This document shows, piece by piece, positions 36,056-47,600 of a stretch of DNA of 64,000 nt (its first letter is position 1; every line of letters begins with the position of its first letter). This stretch comes from Actinobacteria bacterium 69-20. Lineage in GTDB: Bacteria; Actinomycetota; Actinomycetes; Mycobacteriales; Nakamurellaceae. The position numbers and the translations under genes are program-made. The stretch is taken from positions 1 through 64,000 of the forward strand of contig MKSW01000015.1 in NCBI GenBank assembly GCA_001897425.1, given 5' to 3'. The notes beneath the pieces are model-generated. The model was not told the DNA's origin and made no database searches. It saw only the letters and a program-made list of their open reading frames with translations.

Positions 36056-36814
36056 TCACATTCCGAGCAGTTCGCCACCGTCGACGACGATGTCCTGCAT
36101 GGCGACATGATCGCTGGCCGGTGACAAGAGGAACGACACGACGCTCGCAATGTCTCGGGCCGTGCCGACGCGTCCGGCCGGGATTCTGGGTCGGAGGGCT
36201 TCGAGACTGCCATCGGCGAGGTCTGCGACCGAGGAGTGATCTCCGGCGAGTTGCCGCATCATCTCGGTGTCGGTAGCGCCGGGCGAGACCGTGTTGATCC
36301 GGACGCCGTCGCTGAGGACCTCCATGGCAAGCACCCGAAGCGCCTGGCGCAGTGCGGCTTTCGACGCCGAGTACGCGGCTTGGCGCATGCGCGGCATGCG
36401 TGCGGCTATCGACGCGACTCCGACGATCGCACCGCCGCCGGATCGCGCCATCGCGGCCGCGTATTGCTGGGCGACATGGAAGCACCCGATGGCATTGACC
36501 CGCAGGACCTCTTCGAATTCGGATACCGGCGTGGTGAGGGCCGGCGAGGTGCGGAAAATGCCCGCCGCGATGGCGACGCGATCAGCCGCGGAACTTTGTG
36601 CGACGAGGTCCGCTACCGAATCCGGGTCGCGCACGTCGACCTTCACTGCGGATGCGTCAACGCCCCGTGCGGCCAGGGCTTGCGCCGCGTCCTGCGCATG
36701 TTCCGCGTCGACATCGGCAATCAGGAGGGCGCGCGCGGGGTCTGCACCGGCGAGTTCTTCGGCGATAGCACGCCCAATCCCACGCGCGGCACCCACTATG
36801 ACGGTCAGACTCAT
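36056..36814 (-). CDS. Short-chain dehydrogenase/reductase
   Basis: 252 residues. Cofactor motif VGAARGIGRAIA, catalytic Ser in VGVASIAARM and YSASK, ending IVVDGGELLGM. Its N-terminal VGAARGIG and AAGIFRTSP resemble the EntA-like group. Overlaps the phosphotriesterase-like gene by 4 bases, so it is translated together with the operon. Confidence 0.9.
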   Translation of the reverse strand: MSLTVIVGAARGIGRAIAEELAGADPARALLIADVDAEHAQDAAQALAARGVDASAVKVDVRDPDSVADLVAQSSAADRVAIAAGIFRTSPALTTPVSEFEEVLRVNAIGCFHVAQQYAAAMARSGGGAIVGVASIAARMPRMRQAAYSASKAALRQALRVLAMEVLSDGVRINTVSPGATDTEMMRQLAGDHSSVADLADGSLEALRPRIPAGRVGTARDIASVVSFLLSPASDHVAMQDIVVDGGELLGM

Positions 36815-37776
36815 CGGATCACCTTCGGCTCGGAGAATTGGAAAGCGCGGCTGGGGTTAAGGACCGTCATCTGATGGATATCAACTTCGGATACGCCCCG
36901 GTCACGCAGCATCGGTAGGAAGTTCGCGATCACGTTGGCGTAGCCGACGCCGCCATACGTCTGGAGTTGGCCGAGCTCGCAGATATCGTTCGCCAGCATG
37001 ATTTGGCCGGCCAGGCCTTCCGCACAGAGACGGGCGACATTGTCGACGCGGAATTCAAGTGGCGCGTAGCCGTCGATGAACGCGAGGTTGTCAATGCTCA
37101 GCCACGCGCCTCGCTCGGCGATCGGAAGCCACCAGCTGATGCCTCGCCGGTCGCCGAGGTGCGAGATGATGACGTGCTCGGCGGCAACTCCCTCCTCAGC
37201 GAGAACGTCGAGCTGCTCGATGGCCAGCTCTCCCCAATGCGTGGTGTGGGTGAGTATCGGGCAGCCGGTGCGTATGTGCGCCCGCCCAGCAGCGCGGAAA
37301 ACGCGCTCGTTCGCCGGGCTGAGCGCGCCACGCTCGGTTCCGATCTCGCCGACAAATCCAGGGCGAATTCCGGAATCGTCGACACCGTCCAGGATTTCCC
37401 GAATCAGTAGCGCCGCAAGATCATTCGTCGAAGTCTCGTAGATGTATCTGGGGTAGACAACCTCCCGGTACCAGCCGGCCCCCATGACAATATTGACGCC
37501 CGACGCCTCGCTGATTCGCCGCAGCGCCCGCGGATTACGCCCGATGCCTATGTTCGTCGGATCGCAGATGGTTCCGCCACCGGCATCTCGGTAGAGATTG
37601 ACTTCCTCAAGCATGATCGATTCGTCATCGAAAATGACGTCGTAGCGGGGTTTCTGGAAGTCCCATGCGTCGATCATCACGTGGTCGTGGCTGAGGGTGA
37701 CCCCCAACTGGTCCGGTGAGACGGGGCCACGGACGGTCATCACCTGTCCGGCCCAGCTCATTGGCGCGGTCGTCAT
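36811..37776 (-). CDS. Phosphotriesterase-family hydrolase (lactonase-like)
   Basis: 321 residues. Binuclear metal site visible: H30/H32 (LSHDHVM), bridging Glu E144 in FVGEIGT instead of carboxylated Lys, His in LTHTTHWG, H206 in ISHLGDR and D263 in ANDICE. Glu-bridged members (PHP-like) are often lactonases. Here lactone opening after Gfo/Idh oxidation is the simplest role. The start overlaps the DppF stop as ATGA. Confidence 0.88.
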   Translation of the reverse strand: MTTAPMSWAGQVMTVRGPVSPDQLGVTLSHDHVMIDAWDFQKPRYDVIFDDESIMLEEVNLYRDAGGGTICDPTNIGIGRNPRALRRISEASGVNIVMGAGWYREVVYPRYIYETSTNDLAALLIREILDGVDDSGIRPGFVGEIGTERGALSPANERVFRAAGRAHIRTGCPILTHTTHWGELAIEQLDVLAEEGVAAEHVIISHLGDRRGISWWLPIAERGAWLSIDNLAFIDGYAPLEFRVDNVARLCAEGLAGQIMLANDICELGQLQTYGGVGYANVIANFLPMLRDRGVSEVDIHQMTVLNPSRAFQFSEPKVIR

Positions 37777-38654
37777 CGGCTTATTTCCTTGCCATTTCGT
37801 GGTTTTGCGCCGGCCATCCCGTCCTTGGTGACATCGGGATGCGGGTACGCCTCCAACAGGGCGACTGTGTAGGGGTGTTGGGGTCTTTCGAAAACGTCGA
37901 CGGTGGGCCCGTGCTCGACGACCGCCCCGGCGCGCATGATTGCGACGTGGTCAGCCATCCCCGCAAGAACCGGAAGTTGGTGTGAGACGAAAACGATGGC
38001 CAGGCCGTGACTGTCGCGCAGATCCAGGAAGAGGTTGACGATCTCTGTTTGGATCGAGACGTCCAAGGCGCTCACGGCCTCGTCCGCAATGATGATTTCG
38101 GGCCCGGCAGCCAGGGCGCGGGCTATGGCCACGCGCTGCCGCTGGCCACCCGACAGGTCCCGGGGTCGGCGGGTTGCGAAGGAGGCGGGTAGCCGAACGT
38201 TCCCGAGCTGTTCGGCTACGAAGCCTTTGGGCGACTGAGAGCCGATCTGCCGATGCACTCGGCCCACCTCCAGGATCGCGCTTCCCACCGACAGGCGCGG
38301 ATTGAGCGAGGCGTACGGGTCCTGAAAGACCATTTGAATCCGGCGCCGCACATCGCGCAAACCGGCGCCAGTCATGGCTCTGACATTGATGTCGCGGAAT
38401 TGGATTTCACCTGCATCGGGCTCGATCATGCGGGTGATGCACCGCGCCGTCGTGGACTTGCCGCTACCGGACTCGCCTGCGATACCGAGAATCTCACCGC
38501 GTCGCAGGGTGAACGACACGTCGTCGACGGCGCGGAGGATCTTGGCGGGAACTCGCCGCAGCCAGTCACCGACGGTGCGCCTGCTGCTGAACTCTTTCAC
38601 GAGCCCGGTCACCGAAAGCAATGGCGGACCGGGAACTTCGCCAAAAATGCTCAT
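37773..38654 (-). CDS. Dipeptide/oligopeptide ABC transporter ATPase, DppF-like
   Basis: 293 residues. Walker A GESGSGKST, signature LSGGQRQRVAIARAL, Walker B IIIADEAVSALD, and the Dpp/Opp C-terminal extension (RPQHPYTVALLEAYP). Start ATG at 38654 overlaps the DppD stop (ATGA); a longer upstream frame is rejected. Peptide-type systems also import oligosaccharides. Confidence 0.93.
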   Translation of the reverse strand: MSIFGEVPGPPLLSVTGLVKEFSSRRTVGDWLRRVPAKILRAVDDVSFTLRRGEILGIAGESGSGKSTTARCITRMIEPDAGEIQFRDINVRAMTGAGLRDVRRRIQMVFQDPYASLNPRLSVGSAILEVGRVHRQIGSQSPKGFVAEQLGNVRLPASFATRRPRDLSGGQRQRVAIARALAAGPEIIIADEAVSALDVSIQTEIVNLFLDLRDSHGLAIVFVSHQLPVLAGMADHVAIMRAGAVVEHGPTVDVFERPQHPYTVALLEAYPHPDVTKDGMAGAKPRNGKEISR

Positions 38655-39684
38655 TGTCGCCCCCCGGTCGGCACGGCGGCCGCTATGTCGGCGACGTGAC
38701 TGGCATCGACGAATGGGCAGGCGCTCAGGTGCGCGTCGTCTCGACCCGGCAGGCTCATGTCCACGTGCCGACATTCCGGTCGCGCGAAGCGGCAACGCGG
38801 TTCGAAGGGGCACCCGCCTTGGTACGCGACGGTGCCGAGCGGCGGGCCTTGGATGGTCGGTCGACGGTAGCCGGGCTGCGGGATCGTCAGGTCCGGCACC
38901 GCATCCAGCAGCGCCCGGGTATACGGGTGCCGGGGGGCGGAATAGACCTGCGCAATCGTGCCCGACTCGACGACGAAGCCGCCGTACATGACGACCACGC
39001 GATCGCACATTGCGCTGATCACACCGAAGTCGTGCGATACGAGAAGGACGGACATCCCGCTCTCCTCGCGCAGGCGCTTGATCAGGGCGAGCACCTGAGC
39101 TTGGGTGGAGACGTCGAGCGCGGTCGTCGGCTCGTCGGCTATCAACAGGCGCGGGTTCGCCGCGATCGCTAACGCGAGCATGACGCGTTGTCGCATTCCA
39201 CCGCTGAGCTCGTGCGGGTACACGCGCAGCCTCGCTGCCGGATCGGGGATCTCGACCTGTCCGAGGAGCTCGACAGCGCGATCGTGCGCGGCATGATCGG
39301 CGATACCGGCGTTGACGCGCAGGGTTTCGACAAGTTGCCTGCCGATGCGCAGAGTCGGATTCAGCGACGTGAATGGATCCTGGAAGATCATTCCGATGGT
39401 GTGAGCCCGCAGGGCACGCAACTCGCCGTTCGACATGTCAAGAACGTCGCGGCCGTCGACGTGCACAGACCCGGCGGTGACGCGGCCGCCGCGGGGCATC
39501 AGACGCAGCGCAGCGCGGCAGGTCAGGCTCTTGCCTGAGCCCGATTCCCCTACGAGTCCGACGATCTCGCCGCGGTCGACGGTAAGACTCACGTCGTGGA
39601 CCGCGGTGGTCTCAACGCCCCGCTTGCGAAATCCCACCCGCAGATGGTTGACGGACAAGATGGGCGCGACAGGCTGAGACATGG

Positions 39685-39688
<4 letters not shown>
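38651..39688 (-). CDS. Dipeptide/oligopeptide ABC transporter ATPase, DppD-like
   Basis: 345 residues. Walker A GESGSGKSLT, signature LSGGMRQRVMLALAI, Walker B LLIADEPTTALD, plus the extra C-terminal cysteine-rich segment GGCPFEPRCRFARPECR that binds an Fe-S cluster in Dpp/Opp ATPases. Start GTG at 39688 overlaps the permease stop; ATG at 39682 is the alternative. Confidence 0.94.
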
Positions 39689-41479
<1,791 letters not shown>

Positions 41480-41502
41480 TCACTACTCCTGTCCGACGCC
41501 GG

Positions 41503-43194
41503 CTACTTCGCGATCCACGCCGTGAGCAATGTGTCGTACCCGATCGGGTTGGTGACGTCATCGCACACGTTCGCTGCGCGAGCCTTCACCAGGGGCAGGT
41601 CCAGGACATTGAGCGCAGGCAGCTGTTCGGCCATCGCAGCCTGAATCTTCGGCCATTGTTGCGCTCGCGTCGCGTCGTCGGCCGTGTGGATGAACTCCTT
41701 GACCATCGACTCGATGGTCGGATCCGACCACCAGGTGAAGAAACCGTTGGTGCTACCGGGCATCCCGTAGAAGGTGGCGAACTCGTCCGGGATGGGCACG
41801 TCGCTGGCCGCCAGGGCATAGGGAAGCATGATGTCGTAGGTGCCTCCCGTGAAGTTCTTGCTCAGCGTTGCCTGATCTTCGGGGCGAAGCTCGACCGTCA
41901 CGCCGATCTCGGCCCACTCGGCCTGCAGTACCACCGCCAGCGCCTGGAATGCGGTGCTACCGCTGGGGAACTCCAGGGTGGCCTTGAAGCCCGACGGGAA
42001 TGCGGACCCAGCCATGAGCGACTTGGCTTTGGCGACATCGAAGGCGAACGGGGGCACGGCGGAATCGTTGCCGTCATAGTGCAACTGGGGCAGGAAGCTG
42101 TTGGGCACCGTGCCCAGCCCCTGGTAGATCTTCTTGTTGATAGCGTCGCGATCAATCGAGAGATTGAGCGCCTGCCGCACATTGACGTCCTTGAATTCTG
42201 CTTTCTTGTGGTTGACCGACAGCAGGATCCACGACGGGATCTTGAACGCGTCGACCATCACGCCGTTCGTGTGCTGGAGTGCCTCGACCTGGGACCATGG
42301 GACCGAGTCGATCGACTGAGCCTGCCCGCCGTTGAGCGCGAGGATTCGCGTGTTGTCGTCCGTCACGAAGTTGAAGACGACCTTGTCCAGCAGTGGCCGA
42401 TCCGGCTGCCAGTAGTTCGGGTTCTTCACGAACGTGATCGATGAACCCTTTTTCCACGAGTCGAGCATGAACGGGCCGCTGCCCACGGGCTTTTCGAAGA
42501 ACGCTGCACCCTGCGCCTTGACCAGCTTCGCGGGAAGAATTACCGCCGCAACCATCGCCAGCTGATAGAGGAAACCACCGGTCACCTCGCTGAGGTTGAT
42601 CCGCACGTCCGATGGATCGAGTACATCGGTCGACTTGTATCCCGCCGCGAACGCGGCCCACTGATCCTGCTTCGGATCTGCCCACATGTCGAGCGTGGAC
42701 TTGACATCCTCAGCGGTGATGGGGTCCCCGTTGGAGAACTTGGCGTTGTCGCGGATGTGGAAGTCGTACGACAGCCCGTCGGCCGCGACGGTCCACTTGT
42801 CGGCTATGGCAGGAACGATGTCCGAGCTCTTGCCGCTCGGGTCCATCCGGACGAGGCCCTCGTAGATCAGATTGATGGCTTCGCCGTCGCCCCAGCCGCC
42901 GGGTGTGTTGTAGGGGCTGAGAGACAGCGTCTGATTCTGGCGCGCCGCGATCAACGTGCCGCCGGGCGTCGGGGTGCCCTCGCAGACACTCGAGACGTTA
43001 CTCGCGGTCGTTCCGGACGAAGACGAACTCGCGCTTTGGGTTTCCGATGCGGAACCCGACGAGGTTGAACCGGCAGAGCTGCTCCCTGCCGATGAGTTCG
43101 ACGTCGATGCCGGCGCGCCCGAGCTCGAGCAGGCCGCAACGGTCATCGCGACGATGGCTGCCAATGCGACTGCAATGGCGTTTGACTTTTTCAC
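41503..43194 (-). CDS. Dipeptide/oligopeptide-type substrate-binding lipoprotein, DppA-like
   Basis: 563 residues, GTG start with AGGAGGA upstream. Lipobox TVAACS near residue 22, then a Ser/Ala-rich linker, then the SBP_bac_5 fold (motifs GGTLIAARQNQTLSLSPYNT, YDFHIRDNAKFSNGDPITAEDV in part, VGSGPFMLDSWKKG). It captures the substrate for DppBCDF. The first gene of the operon. Confidence 0.93.
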   Translation of the reverse strand: MKKSNAIAVALAAIVAMTVAACSSSGAPASTSNSSAGSSSAGSTSSGSASETQSASSSSSGTTASNVSSVCEGTPTPGGTLIAARQNQTLSLSPYNTPGGWGDGEAINLIYEGLVRMDPSGKSSDIVPAIADKWTVAADGLSYDFHIRDNAKFSNGDPITAEDVKSTLDMWADPKQDQWAAFAAGYKSTDVLDPSDVRINLSEVTGGFLYQLAMVAAVILPAKLVKAQGAAFFEKPVGSGPFMLDSWKKGSSITFVKNPNYWQPDRPLLDKVVFNFVTDDNTRILALNGGQAQSIDSVPWSQVEALQHTNGVMVDAFKIPSWILLSVNHKKAEFKDVNVRQALNLSIDRDAINKKIYQGLGTVPNSFLPQLHYDGNDSAVPPFAFDVAKAKSLMAGSAFPSGFKATLEFPSGSTAFQALAVVLQAEWAEIGVTVELRPEDQATLSKNFTGGTYDIMLPYALAASDVPIPDEFATFYGMPGSTNGFFTWWSDPTIESMVKEFIHTADDATRAQQWPKIQAAMAEQLPALNVLDLPLVKARAANVCDDVTNPIGYDTLLTAWIAK

Positions 43195-43269
43195 AGAGGA
43201 CTCCTCCTGGTTGGTTTCATTGCCCTTGCGATATGACGTTTGCGACTGGATGCGTCCGAGGTAAGTTCA

Positions 43270-43298
43270 CATATGAAAACTCAGGTTTCGAGTACCAA
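43270..43298 (-). promoter_or_regulatory. Candidate promoter of the dpp-type operon
   Basis: Minus-strand TTGGTA (43293-43298), 17-base spacer, CATATG (43270-43275); start expected near 43263, about 70 bases before the DppA-like GTG. The -10 is weak. Local AT content is higher than around it. Confidence 0.35.
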
Positions 43299-43399
43299 TG
43301 TCTAGCATCACCTCTGGCGGTCGCGCAAGAGGGAGATTCGATTTCGCCGGCAGGTACGCGCTTGCATGCACGCAGGACCGCAACATAACGGGGCGGTCA

Positions 43400-43594
43400 A
43401 GCCCCCGGCCGCAGCGATCGCCAGACAGGAGGGGCCGTCGACGAGTTGGAAGATCACGCACTTGCGCCCACGGTCATGACGTACTCGGTCGCATCGAGCT
43501 GCCAGCATGCGTTCGGCGCCAGACAGACGAATCGCCGATACGAGGCTCCGGGCCTCACCTCACCGGCACGGCGGACAGGTGACACCGTCCCCAT
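43400..43594 (-). pseudogene. IS481-family transposase remnant, frameshifted
   Basis: The minus strand reads SYRRFVCLAPNACWQLDATE then YVMTVG in one frame and GRKCVIFQLVDGPSCLAIA in the next. This is the start of the DDE integrase core of IS481-type transposases (typically YRRFxxPxPNAxWQLDATEY, then GGRKCVIFQLIDDHSR). One missing base near 43467-43473 (ACCGTGGGC instead of ACCGGTGGGC) breaks it, the DDHS motif is degenerate, and most of the gene is gone. No terminal repeats recognised nearby. Confidence 0.75.
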
Positions 43595-43791
43595 GACAGC
43601 CCCATCAAGAACATTGATGAGATTTTCGCGCTCGTGAATTCGCAATTCCTTGACAATTGTCTCGGAACACGAACGCCCCGGGCGGTTGGCCAGAGCGCAC
43701 GTGGCCGACGCGCCAACTGCCAGCGGTTCAATTCATCGCCGCTGGGTCATAGGCGCGCCTCACACGCGAAGTCGGCTTTCGCCGAGGATTC

Positions 43792-44112
43792 CTACGGCGA
43801 ATCGGATGCGACAGTGTGCCACTGGACGTGGACATTGTCCGCCGGGCATTCCCATAGTTCGGCAACGCTCGTGCGCAGAGCCGTGGTTGCGGCGGAGCGC
43901 GCATTCTCGGGCCGGCTTCGACCGTAGATGTCTACGACGACGAATCTCGTCGTGTGGCCGTCGCCGTCGCAAGCAGCAGCAGCGCTGACATGCTGGGCGA
44001 AAGCACCCCCTGGGGGAAGTCCGAGCGCTTCGGCCACCGTCCTAGCGATGTGCGTGCATGCTCTCGCTGTGGACCCTAGCGGGGGCTCTGCGGTGACGGT
44101 GATGAATGGCAT
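43792..44112 (-). CDS. 4-oxalocrotonate tautomerase-superfamily protein
   Basis: 106 residues. Begins MPFITVTAEPP: the catalytic N-terminal Pro of tautomerases follows Met directly. Longer than the 60-80 residue 4-OT monomers and nearer to MIF/CHMI-like lengths. Start at 44112, two bases after the SIS gene stop, so likely co-translated. A longer frame runs upstream antisense-like through the SIS gene and is rejected. It probably tautomerises an enol/keto acid from the sugar-acid pathway. Confidence 0.75.
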   Translation of the reverse strand: MPFITVTAEPPLGSTARACTHIARTVAEALGLPPGGAFAQHVSAAAACDGDGHTTRFVVVDIYGRSRPENARSAATTALRTSVAELWECPADNVHVQWHTVASDSP

Positions 44113-44114
44113 CG

Positions 44115-45032
44115 TCAGCTCAGCTGCACCGAACGGGACAAGTGCTGTGGTCTGTCCGAGTCTCGCCCGACGCTGTCGGCGAGCTTCAGCGCGAGCCGGT
44201 GGACCGCGACAATTTGGGCCAATGGGTCGATGTCGGGTTCCCACACGGTGGCGCCTGTCGACTGAACGGACTCCCGGACGAAAGCGGGTAGCGGGTCCAG
44301 TGACCACACGAGCGTGTGCGGCCCCGCAGCGGAGATGGGCCCATGTTGGTACTCCATGACCGCATATGCCTCGGTCCATGCTCCCGCCGCTTCGCGGCAC
44401 TTGAGTGCTGCCTCGTGGGCAAGTCCGATCGTCCAGTCGGTCCCGAGGAACACCACGTGCGAGGGTAATACTCGGGGCATTTTCAAATCGAGGGCAGCCC
44501 TCGCCTGATCCGGAAGATCGGTGAGATTCTCGCCGAGACTGGCGCGCAGCAAGGTCAGAGCCGACGTTGCGAATCGAGTCTGGACAACCGACTGCTCGTC
44601 CGCGTAGTCCAGCAATATCGTCTGGTCGCACATAGTCGCGATCGGTGTGCCCGGCTCCCCGACAATACCGACAATGGCGGTCTTCCCGTGGAATTGTTCG
44701 ACGACTCTCACCACATCACTGGTCGTGCCTGATCGCGATAGAACGACAAGCGCTTCGGCCGGATCAACGTAAGGGATTTCGGATGCGATCGCGGCACGGG
44801 TACGGCCGAGCCCTGCGGAATTGCGACGACGTGCGTAGGCCTCGCCGATGTAGAAGGAGGTTCCGCACCCGACGAACAGAACCGGCTCGCCGGCCGCCGG
44901 AAGCAGCGGCGTCGTATCGCCGGCCTCCGCGAGGACCCTGCTCCAGATGTCTGGTTGGCTCGCCACCTCGGCCTGTGTGATCGCCCCGAGCGGGCGGGCA
45001 TCCGGGAGAATCGCTTTCCCCTCTACTGTCAT
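44115..45032 (-). CDS. SIS-domain sugar isomerase/deaminase-like protein
   Basis: 305 residues with two SIS domains; motifs VLFVGCGTSFYIGEAYARR and VVLSRSGTTSDVV (phosphosugar-binding). Similar to the isomerase half of GlmS and to AgaS. GlmS-like members lacking a glutaminase domain interconvert or deaminate amino-sugar phosphates. Overlaps the kinase gene by 4 bases. Confidence 0.88.
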   Translation of the reverse strand: MTVEGKAILPDARPLGAITQAEVASQPDIWSRVLAEAGDTTPLLPAAGEPVLFVGCGTSFYIGEAYARRRNSAGLGRTRAAIASEIPYVDPAEALVVLSRSGTTSDVVRVVEQFHGKTAIVGIVGEPGTPIATMCDQTILLDYADEQSVVQTRFATSALTLLRASLGENLTDLPDQARAALDLKMPRVLPSHVVFLGTDWTIGLAHEAALKCREAAGAWTEAYAVMEYQHGPISAAGPHTLVWSLDPLPAFVRESVQSTGATVWEPDIDPLAQIVAVHRLALKLADSVGRDSDRPQHLSRSVQLS

Positions 45033-46030
45033 CGTTGGTGCTCCTGTTCCCTAGGTTCGGTCGCGCATGCTGTGCCGTGGCCGGCGTGCAGTCGAGTGGG
45101 CGTACGCAGGTGACCGGTGCCGCCCATCGCACTCACGGCGTCGGTTCCGCACGCGACTCCACGGGCAAGGGCACGATCCGGACGTTGGCCAGCAAGCACC
45201 GCCGCGAGGAATCCTGCATTGAAATTGTCGCCAGCCCCGGTAGTATCGACGATTTCAGTCACGCGTCCGGATTCACGTATCAGTTCGTGCTCGGTGACCC
45301 ATGCGGCGCCCTCCGCGCCGAGTTTGAGGGCGACGCCGGGGCCACGCGCCGCTAGGAAGCGAGCCGCCTCAATCGGATCGTCGGTCGATAGGCCGAGCCG
45401 CCATGCGAGTTGCTGGCACTCCGCTGCATTCGGCAAGAAGTAGGTCAGATGTGGGAGCAGGCTTTCGACGGCCATCCAGTCCGCGGCCGGGTCCCACCCC
45501 GGATCCAGCGAGGTCGTTCCTCCCCTGGCGCGTACCTTCGCGAGCAACTCTGGAAGTCCAGCGTGCAACCCCCACTGAAGATAGAACGAACTTACGTGGA
45601 CGTGGCGTGCTCGGGAGAGCAGATGTTCCGGAACATCCTGCACACGCAGTTCGCTCATCGCTCCGAGAAACGTCATCAACGCTCGGTCGCCGTCAGGCTG
45701 AGTGAGAACGATCGTCATACCCGTGGCGACCTGCGGGCGGACCAGCACTCCGGACGTGTCGACACCGTGTCCGGCCAGGAGACGGGTAGCTAACTCACCA
45801 GCTTCATCCGCGCCGACCGTCGCGCAAAGCGCAACGTCCATGCCTTGGGCCACAAGGCTGGCAGCCGTGATAGCGCCGGAGCTGCCCAGGGTCATGCGCG
45901 CCCGCGCCACGAGCTGCTCGACCTGCCCGAAGACCGGCGGTCCGTCGCACGCCACGACAACGTCGGGGTTGAGCTCGGCGAGGACAAGCACGTCGAGGTG
46001 TGCGGCAGGCATGGCGTCGTCCTTGGGCAT
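45029..46030 (-). CDS. PfkB-family carbohydrate kinase
   Basis: 333 residues. Ribokinase fold: substrate-binding start LVLAELNPDVVV and the ATP/catalytic motif DTTGAGDNFNAGF near 275. Phosphorylates a sugar or sugar acid such as 2-keto-3-deoxygluconate. Start ATG at 46030; ATG six codons later is possible. Divergent from the sugar ABC operon. Confidence 0.92.
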   Translation of the reverse strand: MPKDDAMPAAHLDVLVLAELNPDVVVACDGPPVFGQVEQLVARARMTLGSSGAITAASLVAQGMDVALCATVGADEAGELATRLLAGHGVDTSGVLVRPQVATGMTIVLTQPDGDRALMTFLGAMSELRVQDVPEHLLSRARHVHVSSFYLQWGLHAGLPELLAKVRARGGTTSLDPGWDPAADWMAVESLLPHLTYFLPNAAECQQLAWRLGLSTDDPIEAARFLAARGPGVALKLGAEGAAWVTEHELIRESGRVTEIVDTTGAGDNFNAGFLAAVLAGQRPDRALARGVACGTDAVSAMGGTGHLRTPTRLHAGHGTACATEPREQEHQR

Positions 46031-46137
46031 TCGAACGCAGGAAAGTCTCGGCGATCGGACAGTACGGCCAGCCGAGGCACCAGGTCAAGCACGACCGAGC
46101 ACAATTCAGCCATAATTAATCAATTCCTCGCTCACTC

Positions 46138-46166
46138 TTGACTGACTGGTTCGCCCGGTGCACACT
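46138..46166 (+). promoter_or_regulatory. Candidate promoter of the sugar ABC operon
   Basis: TTGACT (46138-46143), 17-base spacer, CACACT (46161-46166); start near 46174, about 52 bases before the binding-protein ATG. The same -10 word appears in the agmatinase promoter. AT-rich sequence at 46111-46128 upstream probably serves the divergent kinase gene and a DeoR operator. Confidence 0.5.
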
Positions 46167-46225
46167 TCTTCGTCAAGACCGCGATCGGCGCCAGAGGCCG
46201 TCGCACACTGATCAGGAGGCAAACC

Positions 46226-47590
46226 ATGACCGTTTCGCGTCGCGCGTTCCTCAGCGGATCGCTAGGCGCTGCCGCGCTGCTGGGCCTCGGCGCGTGCAGT
46301 TCACCGAACTCCAACGCCGGCACCGGCCAGACGTCGGCCGGGCAAAGCAGTACCGGCAGTGGGAGCACAAAGAGCGTCGGAAAGCCCACTGGGACACTGA
46401 CTTTCGCATTCTGGGGAGGCAGCGCCGGCGAGACCGCCGGGTTCACCTACGCCAAGAAGCAGTTCGAAGCCGCGAATCCCGGCACCACTATCAATCTGAA
46501 GGTCGTCCCATATGACGGATTCTTCTCGGGCATCGATCGCGGCATCCAGGCGGGGAACGCACCGGACATCTTCCGCGTCGACTACACGACCATTGGCAAG
46601 TACAGCAAGAACGGTGTCCTGCTCGACGTCAGTCCGTACTTCACGAACGCCGAGATCGATCAGTTCCTCCCCGCGCTCTGGGACGCGATCAAATACCAGA
46701 GCGTGCCGTATGGTGTGCCGCATCAGACGGACACGACGTGTGTGGTGTACAGCAAGAAGGCGTTCGAGACAGCGGGCATCACGTCCGTCCCGACCTCTCT
46801 CGATTCCGCGTGGACCTGGGACGAGTTCTCCGCAGTGGCGCAGAAGCTGCAGTCGACCTTGCCACACAACAAATTTCCATTCGCCTACGACTGGACACAG
46901 GCAGGCGCCTTCCGGTGGCTCTCCTGGCTGTACCAGGCCGGTGGGACCCTGTTGACGCCCGACCTGAGTAAGTGCGCTCTGCCCAGCAGTGCCGGAACCA
47001 AGGCGCTCGAGTACACCCAGAGCTTCTTCGCGAAGAAGTGGGTGCCGGCGAACAGCACCATCAAGACGAGCACCTACTCGGACAATTTCTTCCTCAGCCA
47101 GACCGTGCCGATGACGTTCGTCGGTGACTTCTTGGTGCCCGAACTGGCCGACCCGGCGAACGGATACAAGGGTGGCGACTGGGGCGCTACCTTCATGCCG
47201 CGCGATGTTGCTGCGGCGTCCGATTTGGGTGGTAATGCGATCGTCGCCCTCAAGAACACGAAGAATCCTGATCTCGCTGCCGCGTTCTTGAAGTTCCTTG
47301 TCAGCGAGGACATCATGAAGTATTTCTGCGAGCAGGCCGTAGAGTTGCCCACCCTGAAGACCTTGGTGAACGAGCAGCTGAATTACGCCTTCCGGCCCGA
47401 CGTCGTGAAGGTGTGCGCTCAGCAGGCGACCACGATCAGCGACACCATCGTGAAAGAGTGCACCATCGCCGGCTTCGCCGACATCAACACCGCGCTGGAG
47501 GACCAGCTCGAATTGGCCTTCCACGGCCAAAGCGCTCCGGCAACGCTGGACGCGATTGCGACAAAGGTAAACCAAGCAGTCGGGTCGTAG
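46226..47590 (+). CDS. Sugar ABC transporter substrate-binding lipoprotein
   Basis: 454 residues, RBS aggaggc. Signal with twin Arg (VSRRAFLSGSLG) and lipobox LGLGACSS, so likely Tat-exported and lipidated. Type-1 sugar binding fold (SBP_bac_1): FAFWGGSAGETAGFTYAKKQ, APDIFRVDYTTIG, VPYGVPHQTDTTCVVYSKKA (partial). Binds a sugar or glycoside; the neighbours suggest a uronide. Confidence 0.93.
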   Translation: MTVSRRAFLSGSLGAAALLGLGACSSPNSNAGTGQTSAGQSSTGSGSTKSVGKPTGTLTFAFWGGSAGETAGFTYAKKQFEAANPGTTINLKVVPYDGFFSGIDRGIQAGNAPDIFRVDYTTIGKYSKNGVLLDVSPYFTNAEIDQFLPALWDAIKYQSVPYGVPHQTDTTCVVYSKKAFETAGITSVPTSLDSAWTWDEFSAVAQKLQSTLPHNKFPFAYDWTQAGAFRWLSWLYQAGGTLLTPDLSKCALPSSAGTKALEYTQSFFAKKWVPANSTIKTSTYSDNFFLSQTVPMTFVGDFLVPELADPANGYKGGDWGATFMPRDVAAASDLGGNAIVALKNTKNPDLAAAFLKFLVSEDIMKYFCEQAVELPTLKTLVNEQLNYAFRPDVVKVCAQQATTISDTIVKECTIAGFADINTALEDQLELAFHGQSAPATLDAIATKVNQAVGS

Positions 47591-47600
47591 AAGTGACACG

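Larger units (their letters stand above)
43195..43791. other. 597-base gap with promoter and transposase relic
   Basis: Gap between the dpp-type operon and the tautomerase gene. It holds the candidate promoter (43270-43298) and an IS481-type transposase remnant (43400-43594). From 43645 to 43791 I see no gene or clear structure. Confidence 0.6.
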
